From the NCBI GenBank assembly GCA_028701815.1, contig JAQVPY010000034.1, positions 1 through 15,322 of the forward strand: a stretch of DNA of 15,322 bases. Direction: 5' to 3'. A program made the position numbers and the translations under genes. This DNA comes from Bacteroidales bacterium (lineage in GTDB: Bacteria > Bacteroidota > Bacteroidia > Bacteroidales > BM520). Shown piece by piece: positions 1-7,642 of the stretch. The first letter of the stretch is position 1. The number at the start of each line of letters is the position of its first letter. The notes beneath the pieces were generated by a model, which worked only from the letters and a program-made list of their open reading frames with translations, was not told the origin of the DNA and made no database searches.

Positions 1-2950
1 TGATTCCAAGAAAAATGTTGCTTATTATCAGGCAGAGAATGATTATTTAACATCGTTACGTGCAAATCCTGCGACAGGGACAGTTACTCCGTCCGACTTT
101 GCGAAAGCCCGTAATGAAGTAGCAAAGTTTCTTGCCAAGAATAGCCGCAAAAATGGAGGTCTTACATGGGAAACCGCAGGTCCTGACAACCTTGCAGGAA
201 GAATCAGGTCTTTAATCAAAGATGAAGAGACGGGATATTGGTATGCAGGAGCTGTAAACGGCGGAATTTGGAGAGTAATGGAAGGCGAACAGGTATGGAC
301 AAGTCTCCCGGGCGAAGCAGGCGAAATCAACGTCAGTTGTCTCTATAAGGCTCCTAACGGCACGATGTATGCAGGCACCGGCGAAAGTTACTATTCAGAA
401 GACTTCAACCTTCTCCCCGGTTTTAAGGGAAGAGGTATTTTTAAATCAAGCGACGGAGAGACATTTTCCGTTATTGAAAACACCGTTCCGGCCGCAGGCA
501 CAACTGTTAATAACGACTGGTTCTATGTCAACAAGATCACTTCCTCCGGAAATAATCTCTATGCAGGGACTAACACAGGCCTTTTCTATTCCGACATGAA
601 CGGAACGACATGGGCTCTTGCAAAAACAGTCGATGGCGTTGAATTAAGCGGAGAATGCACGGAAGCAGTTACCGGCACTAACGCGGTTGCGGTTTTCGTT
701 AACGGTCTCGCCTACATTTCACAATCCGGCAACCCTACAGAGTTTAAATGTATTTCCAACGGGACAATGCTCCCTGACGAAAACATAGGCCGAATAGCTT
801 TTGCCTTTGCTCCGACAAACACCGACTATCTTTATGCCGTGACAATATACAAAGATGATATCGCCGGCACACAATCTTTCAACGAACAAGGCACACTGGA
901 AAACATTTACCTTGCTGTAAAGGGTAGCACAGGATGGTCAGACTGGACAGTAATAGGTCCCGGCGGAAGCAGCCACATGTTCTACCTCTTCGAAGCAAAC
1001 GGTCTTTACTCCCTCGCATTACTCGTAGATCCCAACAACGAAAACATCGTCTACGTGGGCGGAACCGATATGTGGAAGGGCACTGAAGTCGGAAGCGAAT
1101 TCTATCAGTGGACACAACAGACTACTTCTGAAGACATGTCTTCTTCTGCTTATGTCCCCCAAAATCATTTTGCTTATCTCATGACTGCAAGTCACACCTT
1201 CGCAATAGCTTGCGAAAACGGTGTATATACTTACGACCCGTCGTCAATAAAAGCAAGATCGTTTAATACTAACCTGACAACATCACAATTCTATACCGTC
1301 TCCGCCAACTACAAGAATGATATCTTCGGCGGAAGCCAGGGTAATGGTACTGTAGGAATCTACCGCAAAGGCAGCGTATTTGGAAAATCCGGAATCAACC
1401 TCCATATTACTATAGGTAATACCGTGGGTATAAGTTTCGTTTCCAATAACATCGGCGGCTACGTTCATAACTCCATGATTTATCCTATCGGTACAATTCT
1501 ATCAATAGACGGTAATGACGACCTTAAAAATTCCGACTTAAATGCTTTCGCAGACTTCGCCGGAGTACAGTCGCTTACCATCTACCGTTTCGACGACCAG
1601 GTTCCTCAAAACATGTCATGGTGGTACCATACAGACGGCAAAACCGTCATCAAAGCAATGGAAGACAGTGCCAATTATATCACTCCTTCTATCTTATGGG
1701 AAGACTTCGATTATGACTTCAGCGTCGACAGCGTTGCCTTTATCGCAGGAGAAAACCTCGCAGCAGGCACAGAGATCGTGGCAGCAAGCAAAAACGCAGG
1801 TTACCCTATTCCTTATGTTCTTGAAAAACCGCTCTCAGAAGGCGACACTATCATGATTCAGGATAAAATAGCTTCCAGATTCTTCGTGGGAGTAAACGGA
1901 ACTATCTTTATGACTAAGGAGGCTTCCAATTTTAATGTTGACATCGCTAACGCCTCCCCATGGTTTGCTATCTCCAGCAACCTTTACGGCGGCATTGAAG
2001 GCTCTCCGCAATGTATGGGACTTTCTAAAGACGCCAACTATTTATATGTAGGTACTACCGACGGTAAACTCTACAGAGTGGCTAATATAGCTTATGCACA
2101 CGATGCCACTACTGCTAACATTTATACCGGCAATCTTTTTGGATCTTCAGCCCTTAACCCCTACTGCGTAATCTCTACCGACCTCATAGCAAGTTTCGAG
2201 GGTAGAATTATCACATCTGTATCCGTTAACCAGACAGACCCTGAAATGGTTATCGTAACCCTCGGCAACTACGGCTGCGAAGATTACCTCTATATATCCA
2301 ATAACGCATTAGACGAATTCCCCAACTTCGCAGAAGTTGAAACATTCGCCAACACCCCACTCTTTACCTCTATATTTGTAGAAGGTAATGACAACAGCAA
2401 CAATATGGTAATGGTAGGATGCGACTTCGGAGTTTATTCAACCAACGACATCACAGCTTCTTCCGTAACATGGGAAACAGAAATGGCAGGAATGGGAGAG
2501 TTACCGGTATTTATGCTGAAACAACAAAACGTTCAGACAATAAACGATAACCCCGTATATTATGGCGACACCTTCGCATATATAACCAACTACCACGGTA
2601 TTTATGCTGCAACTTACGGCGGCGGATTATTCGAATGCTTGGACTACGTTAAAGCAGGAACAAGCCCTTCCGGCATCAGCAACAATAGCTCACTCGATAA
2701 ATCAGTAAGCATCTTCCCGAACCCTGTTCGCGACAACGCTACAATTACCGTAGACCTCAACACTACCTCCGACGCAGTACTATACATATATAATATGTCG
2801 GGCAAACTGCAGAAAGTTGTCAGCAAACGCGCTCAATCGGAAAAGGCAGTATTCGAAATAAATACTTCCTCCCTTACCACCGGTTCTTATATTGCAAGAA
2901 TAGTTACCGGTAACGGACAACATTCAGCTAAATTTATCGTAGTTAAATAA
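1..2950 (+). CDS. T9SS-secreted beta-propeller-like protein (5' partial)
   Basis: The reading frame is open from the left edge, so the gene starts upstream of the window; the first internal ATG (278) is not a credible start because 92 in-frame codons before it read like protein. About 982 residues are visible. Near visible residue 60 is a GPDNLAGRI motif, followed by repeated short strands such as YAGAVNGGIW, YAGTNTGLFYS, YVGGTDMWKG and YVGTTDGKLYR. These are typical of sialidase/Ycf48-like beta-propeller blades in large Bacteroidota exoproteins. The last ~82 residues form a T9SS type A sorting domain: SIFPNPVRDNATI, then YNMSGKLQ, then GSYIARI and a terminal KFIVVK. The protein is therefore inferred to be exported by T9SS and anchored at or released from the cell surface. 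Its ligand or activity cannot be told; no catalytic motif is evident. The next T9SS cargo gene follows after 18 nt, suggesting one transcript. Confidence 0.9.
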   Translation, partial: DSKKNVAYYQAENDYLTSLRANPATGTVTPSDFAKARNEVAKFLAKNSRKNGGLTWETAGPDNLAGRIRSLIKDEETGYWYAGAVNGGIWRVMEGEQVWTSLPGEAGEINVSCLYKAPNGTMYAGTGESYYSEDFNLLPGFKGRGIFKSSDGETFSVIENTVPAAGTTVNNDWFYVNKITSSGNNLYAGTNTGLFYSDMNGTTWALAKTVDGVELSGECTEAVTGTNAVAVFVNGLAYISQSGNPTEFKCISNGTMLPDENIGRIAFAFAPTNTDYLYAVTIYKDDIAGTQSFNEQGTLENIYLAVKGSTGWSDWTVIGPGGSSHMFYLFEANGLYSLALLVDPNNENIVYVGGTDMWKGTEVGSEFYQWTQQTTSEDMSSSAYVPQNHFAYLMTASHTFAIACENGVYTYDPSSIKARSFNTNLTTSQFYTVSANYKNDIFGGSQGNGTVGIYRKGSVFGKSGINLHITIGNTVGISFVSNNIGGYVHNSMIYPIGTILSIDGNDDLKNSDLNAFADFAGVQSLTIYRFDDQVPQNMSWWYHTDGKTVIKAMEDSANYITPSILWEDFDYDFSVDSVAFIAGENLAAGTEIVAASKNAGYPIPYVLEKPLSEGDTIMIQDKIASRFFVGVNGTIFMTKEASNFNVDIANASPWFAISSNLYGGIEGSPQCMGLSKDANYLYVGTTDGKLYRVANIAYAHDATTANIYTGNLFGSSALNPYCVISTDLIASFEGRIITSVSVNQTDPEMVIVTLGNYGCEDYLYISNNALDEFPNFAEVETFANTPLFTSIFVEGNDNSNNMVMVGCDFGVYSTNDITASSVTWETEMAGMGELPVFMLKQQNVQTINDNPVYYGDTFAYITNYHGIYAATYGGGLFECLDYVKAGTSPSGISNNSSLDKSVSIFPNPVRDNATITVDLNTTSDAVLYIYNMSGKLQKVVSKRAQSEKAVFEINTSSLTTGSYIARIVTGNGQHSAKFIVVK

Positions 2951-2968
2951 TTTTAAAAAAATAGAAAG

Positions 2969-4483
2969 ATGAAAAATATATTAACCGTTTTAAGTGCAAT
3001 TATTTTAACACTGTCTCTTACAGCTCAAGAGAAAGCTTATACCCCTGTTCTGGTAACACCCGAGGATGCAGCAATCAACTTGATGCCTATAACCACGTTA
3101 GATTGGAACCCGGTAGCCGGATTCTATAATATCAGATACGAAATTCAAGTCAGCAACAACGAGTCTTTCACTGACATCGCTGCTGAACTCGTAGCAATAT
3201 GCAGCGCAGTAGAAACACCGGCGCTGAAATTTAACTCTCAATATTACTGGAGAGTGAGAGCCGTTGACGATAATAATACTTCCGAATGGTCTGAAGTAAG
3301 AACCTTCACCACCTTCGAGGCATTAACCACTACCGCCCCCAACAGCAATAACGTTCAGTCACCACGCACAACCTTCAGCTGGAAATCCGTAGGAAACATT
3401 ACATTTAACGGAATCGCCAGCTTCGAAGTTCTCGTGGACACCTCTAAAGAATTTGACCCGTCAAGTCCAAACTACAGACAAGAAGTTTTCGAAGGCGACT
3501 TTACCGGTTCAGTGAGTACCTCACAATATATCCCTGACCTCGTTTTCGGAAATAAATACTATTGGAAAGTCAGAGCAATAAACTCCGGAATCGGCGTTTT
3601 GGCTGACGAAAGCGCATGGACAACTGTCGACTCTTTTAACATCGTTAGCGCAAATGTTCCGACATTCCCCAGCAACGGAGAAGAAGATGTTGACCCTAAT
3701 ATTGAGCTAAAGGTTAAAAACACCTATAACCCCTGTTCATATATCTTCCAAATTTCAGAAGATGAAGAGTTTACAGCACCGGCACAATATTCTTCGAAAA
3801 CCACTACATTAAAGGAATACGACACCCTCGAATATGGCAAAACATATTATTGGAGAAACTTATTGGCGTATAACGGACAACAATCCGATTGGACAGAGGT
3901 CTGGTCATTTTCCGTAATCGCCGCTCCTACCCTTGTTGGCCCTGCTAACGGTGCTGATATGACTAAAGACGATGGACTGAGATTTAAGAAAATCGGCGGA
4001 ACAGATGAATATGAGATTCAGGTCGCTGCAAATAATACTTTTACAAACCCTGTTACCTATACTATGTCACAACCTTCAGCTACCGTAGGTAGCGCACTGC
4101 TTTCTAATTTCCATCTCTCAGAATATAATATGACCTATTATTGGAGAGTTAAGGCAAGCAACAAAGCAAGCGGCGAATCAGACTGGTCCGTAGTTAGAAG
4201 CTTCGTCTATAGAGAAAGTTCCGGCATCAACGATTATGATAAGGTCTCTACCACCATCTATCCTAACCCTAATAACGGTAAATTCTCCATCGAATTAAAC
4301 CAAAGAGTAGATAACGCACAAATCCGTATCTTCGACCTTACCGGCAGAGTACATTTTATCGAAAACATCTCATTAAACGAAAACGAGAAATACGATATAT
4401 CAGTAGACCTCCAAAACGGACTCTATATCCTCGAAATGAATAATAACGGGATTAGAACTCACAAGAAATTTACAGTAATGTAA
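2969..4483 (+). CDS. T9SS-secreted fibronectin type III-like repeat protein
   Basis: This 504-residue protein has a clear Sec signal peptide (MKNILTVLSAIILTLSLTAQ; cleavage probably near residue 20). Four Ig/Fn3-like repeats follow, each ending in a YYW signature: YYWRVRA at 92-98, YYWKVRA at 197-203, YYWRNLLA at 293-300 and YYWRVKA at 390-396, each followed by a W-containing strand (SEW, SAW, SDW, SDW). Residues from about 425 to 504 form a T9SS type A sorting domain (TIYPNPNNGKFSIE, IFDLTGRVH, NGLYILEM, KKFTVM). It is inferred to be a surface-anchored adhesin or scaffold-like protein; the repeats alone do not show what it binds. It follows the upstream T9SS cargo gene by 18 nt in an A-rich spacer and is followed by a terminator, so the two genes probably form the end of an operon. 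Confidence 0.92.
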   Translation: MKNILTVLSAIILTLSLTAQEKAYTPVLVTPEDAAINLMPITTLDWNPVAGFYNIRYEIQVSNNESFTDIAAELVAICSAVETPALKFNSQYYWRVRAVDDNNTSEWSEVRTFTTFEALTTTAPNSNNVQSPRTTFSWKSVGNITFNGIASFEVLVDTSKEFDPSSPNYRQEVFEGDFTGSVSTSQYIPDLVFGNKYYWKVRAINSGIGVLADESAWTTVDSFNIVSANVPTFPSNGEEDVDPNIELKVKNTYNPCSYIFQISEDEEFTAPAQYSSKTTTLKEYDTLEYGKTYYWRNLLAYNGQQSDWTEVWSFSVIAAPTLVGPANGADMTKDDGLRFKKIGGTDEYEIQVAANNTFTNPVTYTMSQPSATVGSALLSNFHLSEYNMTYYWRVKASNKASGESDWSVVRSFVYRESSGINDYDKVSTTIYPNPNNGKFSIELNQRVDNAQIRIFDLTGRVHFIENISLNENEKYDISVDLQNGLYILEMNNNGIRTHKKFTVM

Positions 4484-4506
4484 TACTTAATAATAATAGT
4501 TTTTTT

Positions 4507-4540
4507 AAAGGTGTGTCCGTTTACGAATGCACCTTTTTTT
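4507..4540 (+). terminator. Intrinsic terminator after the T9SS cargo operon
   Basis: A 7-bp stem pairs AAAGGTG (4507-4513) with CACCTTT (4530-4536) around a 16-nt loop, and the 3' arm runs into a T tract (4534-4540). It lies 23 nt after the stop of the Fn3-repeat gene. The T tract is on the + strand only; read from the - strand, the hairpin is followed by A residues, so it should not terminate the converging outer-membrane protein gene. Confidence 0.75.
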
Positions 4541-4551
4541 ATGTGTATACC

Positions 4552-5307
4552 TTATTTATTATAACGCTTTCCGAATAATACGTTGAGATAAAAGGAAAAT
4601 ATAAAGTTCTTGGGATCATTATAAGCCATCACCGGAACTCCCATGGGAAAGATGTCAACATCAATACCTAACTGAACCGATTTAGCTCTATTATTATACT
4701 CGCCGAACTCAAAATTCACCCCAATATTTCCATAAAGACCGGGATAAATCTTTGTCTCTAAAATGCCATAAAACATCGGACCCTTACCAAGTATGTCGAC
4801 TTCACTATGTGTCGTCGGATCATACTTCTGAACTTCAGCATAATAACCCGTTCCTATAGAATCAGGGACTGCAACATATAAATAAACAGGCTGCGCAAAA
4901 CACAAGGTAAGCCCACCGCCATAACACAACTGTATCTCAACACCACCACTCTGCGGCTTACGCGCAATATTATACTGCGAACCGTAAAGAGCACGTAATA
5001 GAATTATATCATTTAACTTACCGTATTTATAACTTCTAAAACCCTGATAATTATAACCGCTCTCCTCTTTCGGATCCCTGTAAGTGGAAAAATTTATCTC
5101 GAAATCATCAGTTCTAAACACACTTCGGATATACGACTGCCTAAACCCGGCACCGAATCCATGCGTGTTAACAGTAATAAAACCTAATCGCTCACGAGAA
5201 TACAATATATTAGCTTTCGACTGCTCTTCATGAGACTGCGAATAAGCCGACGTGACAAGGAGGCAACATAAAACAAATATTGCCGAAATATGTCGGCGAA
5301 TATCCAT
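4552..5307 (-). CDS. Outer-membrane beta-barrel-like protein of unknown function
   Basis: This 251-residue protein begins with a basic n-region and hydrophobic core (MDIRRHISAIFVLCCLLVTS) ending in AYSQ, a Sec signal peptide probably cut near residue 22-24. The mature part alternates polar and hydrophobic/aromatic residues in short segments rich in G, Y and F (GFGAGFRQSYIRSVF, YGGGLTLCF, YGNIGVNFEFG, FIFSFYLNVLFG). This is the pattern of a small outer-membrane beta-barrel. No specific family is recognised and no function should be assigned; transport, attachment or envelope integrity are all possible. The gene starts 2 nt after the stop of a 39-codon lipoprotein gene on the same strand, so the two are almost certainly co-transcribed and perhaps translationally coupled. 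No terminator is visible on its strand before the converging operon. Confidence 0.75.
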   Translation of the reverse strand: MDIRRHISAIFVLCCLLVTSAYSQSHEEQSKANILYSRERLGFITVNTHGFGAGFRQSYIRSVFRTDDFEINFSTYRDPKEESGYNYQGFRSYKYGKLNDIILLRALYGSQYNIARKPQSGGVEIQLCYGGGLTLCFAQPVYLYVAVPDSIGTGYYAEVQKYDPTTHSEVDILGKGPMFYGILETKIYPGLYGNIGVNFEFGEYNNRAKSVQLGIDVDIFPMGVPVMAYNDPKNFIFSFYLNVLFGKRYNK

Positions 5308-5309
5308 AA

Positions 5310-5429
5310 CTATCGCTCAATTTGAAATTTTGACGTTTCACCGTATGCGGAACATTTCTGCTGTGCCTGGCAAGAAGAAAGTGCAAGGATAAGAAGAACT
5401 GCAATGATAGCAAAAAAAACCTTTTTCAT
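5310..5429 (-). CDS. Very small lipoprotein (39 aa)
   Basis: Reading the - strand from 5429 gives a 39-residue frame ending in TAG at 5310. It has a K-K start, a hydrophobic segment (VFFAIIAVLLILAL) and a good lipobox LSSC at 17-20. The mature peptide would be only 20 residues, starting at lipidated Cys20, with a second cysteine at 26 in KCSAYGE. A Bacteroidota-type -7 element (TACTTTTG, 5449-5456) sits about 20 nt upstream of the ATG. The downstream outer-membrane protein gene begins 2 nt after its stop. An overlapping 61-codon frame (5228-5413) lacks a signal or promoter logic and is rejected in its favour. The role is unknown; a lipid-anchored partner of the barrel protein, or a leader peptide controlling its translation, are both possible. 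Confidence is high that it is a gene, low about function. Confidence 0.75.
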   Translation of the reverse strand: MKKVFFAIIAVLLILALSSCQAQQKCSAYGETSKFQIER

Positions 5430-5448
5430 TTCTTAGAAATATATTTTA

Positions 5449-5456
5449 CAAAAGTA
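5449..5456 (-). promoter_or_regulatory. Probable -7 promoter element for the lipoprotein/barrel operon
   Basis: The - strand reads TACTTTTG, an exact match to the Bacteroidota -7 consensus TAnnTTTG. The lipoprotein ATG begins 19 nt after its end, giving a leader of roughly a dozen nucleotides. No convincing -33 TTTG is visible upstream, so the call rests on the -7 box and its position. Confidence 0.5.
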
Positions 5457-5488
5457 CATTTTTTTAAGATAATAACGCTTTAAAATGC

Positions 5489-5496
5489 TATTTTTG
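5489..5496 (+). promoter_or_regulatory. Probable -7 promoter element for ung-rlmB operon
   Basis: TATTTTTG matches the Bacteroidota -7 consensus TAnnTTTG and ends 14 nt before the ung ATG at 5511. That would make the leader very short, under ten nucleotides. The -33 region is only a T-rich stretch without a TTTG. With the opposite-strand element at 5449-5456 it forms a compact divergent promoter region of about 80 bp. Confidence 0.5.
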
Positions 5497-5510
5497 TATT
5501 TTAAATTATC

Positions 5511-6194
5511 ATGGAAACAGTTAAACCGAAAATTGATGAATCGTGGTATAATGTTTTGAAAGATGAATTTCAAAAACCGTACTTCTCAGAACTTAAAGAA
5601 TTTTTGGTTGAAGAGAAGAAAAAATACGTTATCTATCCCGCCGGCAGCAAGATCTTTGCCGCATACGACACCACTCCTTTTGATAAAGTGAAGGCCGTAA
5701 TCATCGGTCAGGACCCATATCATGAACCGTATCAGGCCAACGGACTGTGTTTCTCCGTCACCCCACCCGTTCCGCCACCGCCTTCACTTATAAATATCTT
5801 CAAGGAACTGCATGACGACTTAGGCTATAGTATACCGTCAAACGGCGACCTGACAAAATGGGCAAAAGAAGGCGTACTGCTTCTTAACGCCGTTCTTACA
5901 GTCAGAGCCAATTGCGCAGGCTCTCATAGAGATAAAGGATGGGAAAACTTTACTAACGCCACTATTAAAGCTCTCTCAGCCCAGAAAGAGCACCTCGTAT
6001 TTATCCTGTGGGGAAACTACGCAAAGGCTAAGATACCCTTGATAGACTGTTTTAAACATTTAGTGCTTACAGCAGCCCACCCTTCACCACTCACTGCTAA
6101 CCGCGGAGGATTTTTCGGATGTAAATCTTTCTCTAAAGCCAATATATATCTTACTGAAAACGGAATCACTCCGATTAATTGGAATCTAAACTAA
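5511..6194 (+). CDS. ung: Uracil-DNA glycosylase (family 1)
   Basis: Ung removes uracil from DNA by cleaving the N-glycosidic bond, starting base-excision repair of deaminated cytosine or misincorporated dUMP; it acts in the cytoplasm on the chromosome. The 227-residue length is normal for family 1. Both signature motifs are intact: GQDPYH at 66-71, with Asp68 as the water-activating residue, and HPSPL at 190-194, with the catalytic His190 followed by RGGFFGCKSFSKAN. The uracil-pocket and DNA-binding segments NGLCFSV, PPPPSL and LLLNAVLTVR are also present. The start at 5511 fits the family N terminus and sits just after a TAnnTTTG element. rlmB begins 7 nt after its stop, so ung leads a three-gene operon. 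Confidence 0.97.
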   Translation: METVKPKIDESWYNVLKDEFQKPYFSELKEFLVEEKKKYVIYPAGSKIFAAYDTTPFDKVKAVIIGQDPYHEPYQANGLCFSVTPPVPPPPSLINIFKELHDDLGYSIPSNGDLTKWAKEGVLLLNAVLTVRANCAGSHRDKGWENFTNATIKALSAQKEHLVFILWGNYAKAKIPLIDCFKHLVLTAAHPSPLTANRGGFFGCKSFSKANIYLTENGITPINWNLN

Positions 6195-6201
6195 TTTAAC
6201 T

Positions 6202-6954
6202 ATGGAAAATAATACAAGAGATACAAACATGATTTATGGCATCCATCCGGTAATAGAAGCCATAGAAGCAGGAAAGGAAATCGAGAAGATCCTCGTTGGA
6301 AAAGATGTGCGTAACCCGCAATTTATGGATTTGTTGAAACTGATCCGACAAAACAACCTGCCATGTCAATACGTACCCCTCGAAAAATTAAACAGGGTCA
6401 CCCGCAAAAATCACCAGGGAATCATAGCTTATATCGCCCCCGTCACCTTTCATAACATAGAAACAATTATCCCCTCACTGTACGAAGAAGGCAAAAACCC
6501 GCTGATACTCATTCTTGACAAAGTTACCGACGTACGCAATATGGGCGCGATCCTGAGAACAGCAGAATGCGCAGGCGTTGACGCTGTGATATACCCCGAA
6601 AAAGGAAGCGCAATGCTAAATTCCGAGACGGTAAAATCTTCCGCCGGTGCAATTGAACATATCCCTATTTGTAAGGTAAAAAACCTTATTCAGACGATTA
6701 AATTTCTTGCTAACAGCGGACTGAATATTGTGGCCTGTACAGAGAAAACCGATACCGACTTTACTGAGGTCGACTTTACTAAACCGACAGCTATCATTAT
6801 GGGCTCGGAAGGAGAAGGAATATCTCTCGAAATATTCCGCTATACTCATAATGAAGCAGCCATCCCTCTCTACGGTAAAATAGAATCGCTCAACGTATCC
6901 TGCGCCACAGCCGTAATCTTATATGAAGTAGTTAAACAAAGACATAAAAAATGA
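6202..6954 (+). CDS. rlmB: 23S rRNA 2'-O-ribose methyltransferase RlmB-like (TrmH/SpoU family)
   Basis: This 250-residue protein has the two-domain layout of RlmB. An N-terminal RNA-binding domain (YGIHPVIEAIEAG to about residue 78, including NHQGIIA) precedes a SPOUT knot domain with three motifs: motif 1 DKVTDVRNMGAILRTAECAG (106-125, with the conserved Asn113), motif 2 IMGSEGEGIS (199-208) and motif 3 IPLYGKIESLNVS (221-233). The family transfers a methyl group from SAM to a ribose 2'-OH; E. coli RlmB acts on G2251 in the ribosomal P loop. The exact target here is inferred by homology, and another TrmH-type substrate is possible. It follows ung by 7 nt, and its TGA overlaps the ATG of the next gene (ATGA, 6951-6954), indicating translational coupling. 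Confidence 0.9.
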   Translation: MENNTRDTNMIYGIHPVIEAIEAGKEIEKILVGKDVRNPQFMDLLKLIRQNNLPCQYVPLEKLNRVTRKNHQGIIAYIAPVTFHNIETIIPSLYEEGKNPLILILDKVTDVRNMGAILRTAECAGVDAVIYPEKGSAMLNSETVKSSAGAIEHIPICKVKNLIQTIKFLANSGLNIVACTEKTDTDFTEVDFTKPTAIIMGSEGEGISLEIFRYTHNEAAIPLYGKIESLNVSCATAVILYEVVKQRHKK

Positions 6955-7523
6955 GAACTCAACATATATTCTTTATTTCTATCTGCATTACCGCGTGCTT
7001 TTTCATCTCATGTAAAAAAGTGGAGGAATTTCACGACCCGTTTGGACGACTCGCTTGCACTATGGAGACTAAAAAAGGTGTCGCCGACGGGGTGACAAAA
7101 TTTTATTTCAACGATGGCGTTTCAGTGAAACAGGAGACATATTATAAAAACGGCAAATTGAACGGTCCCTCAAAAAGATGGTTTTATAACGGCAAGACGG
7201 AAGTGGAAGAATATTATATAAACGACTCTCTCGACGGTACAAAAAAAATATGGGACGAGAAAGGACAACTGATAGTAGAAGACCATTACACGATGGGGAT
7301 TCTCAACGGCACATCTAAAAAATGGTATTCAAACGGACAATTGCAGATAGATGCATTTTTTATCGACGGCCTGGCTGATGGCGAATGGAAGTATTACAAC
7401 AGCAATGGGATAGAAGTAGGATATGCCTCTTTCAATATGGGTACGGGCGAACAGATAGGCCTCGACGACAAGGGAAATATTAAAGAAATCATCAAATACG
7501 AGAACGGGGTTAAAATTGATTAA
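6951..7523 (+). CDS. YwqK/MORN-variant repeat lipoprotein
   Basis: The 190-residue product has a lipoprotein signal: a hydrophobic stretch to residue 20, then Cys21 in FISCKK. The mature part is a chain of about five to six repeats of roughly 22 residues with the pattern yY.nGkl.G..k.wy.nG: examples are YYKNGKLNGPSKRWFYNGK, YTMGILNGTSKKWYSNGQ and FFIDGLADGEWKYYNSNG. This is the MORN-like repeat of the family often labelled YwqK antitoxin; that label carries little functional weight here, since no toxin gene is adjacent. It is inferred to be a lipid-anchored envelope protein with a flat beta-repeat surface. Its ATG overlaps the rlmB stop by 4 nt, placing an envelope protein at the end of a repair/rRNA-modification operon. 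Confidence 0.85.
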   Translation: MRTQHIFFISICITACFFISCKKVEEFHDPFGRLACTMETKKGVADGVTKFYFNDGVSVKQETYYKNGKLNGPSKRWFYNGKTEVEEYYINDSLDGTKKIWDEKGQLIVEDHYTMGILNGTSKKWYSNGQLQIDAFFIDGLADGEWKYYNSNGIEVGYASFNMGTGEQIGLDDKGNIKEIIKYENGVKID

Positions 7524-7539
7524 AATTTCCTCAAAAACC

Positions 7540-7570
7540 TTTGAAAATTAAAAAATAAAGGTGACCTTTG
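7540..7570 (+). promoter_or_regulatory. gdhA promoter with palindrome across the -7 element
   Basis: A -33 TTTG (7540-7543) and a -7 GACCTTTG (7563-7570, one mismatch to TAnnTTTG) are separated by exactly 19 bp, the usual Bacteroidota spacing. The -7 box is embedded in a perfect 6+1+6 palindrome, AAAGGT-G-ACCTTT (7557-7569), and a third copy of ACCTTT (7537-7542) covers the -33 box. This could be an operator. Transcription would start near 7576, leaving about 65 nt of leader. Confidence 0.6.
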
Positions 7571-7580
7571 CAACGTCAAA

Positions 7581-7630
7581 TTAAGTGAATAAAATTAATA
7601 ATAAACATAAAAATATAAACAATCACTTAA
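7581..7630 (+). promoter_or_regulatory. Long-loop inverted repeat in the gdhA 5' leader
   Basis: TTAAGTGA (7581-7588) and TCACTTAA (7623-7630) are perfect reverse complements separated by 34 nt that consist almost only of A and T. The pair would close a stem near the predicted mRNA 5' end and finish 12 nt before the gdhA ATG. It may stabilise the message, expose an A/U-rich ribosome-loading loop, or serve as a DNA operator. No known riboswitch class is recognised. Confidence 0.45.
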
Positions 7631-7642
7631 AGATTTAGTATT

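Noticed and set aside
5228..5413. A 61-codon - strand frame overlapping the starts of the lipoprotein and barrel genes
   Set aside because: It overlaps two better frames out of phase and has no signal, motif or start context; the 39-codon lipoprotein frame explains the region.
6951..7523. Toxin-antitoxin system suggested by the YwqK antitoxin family name
   Set aside because: No toxin-like gene is adjacent and the protein is a secreted lipoprotein, so the name is not functional evidence here.
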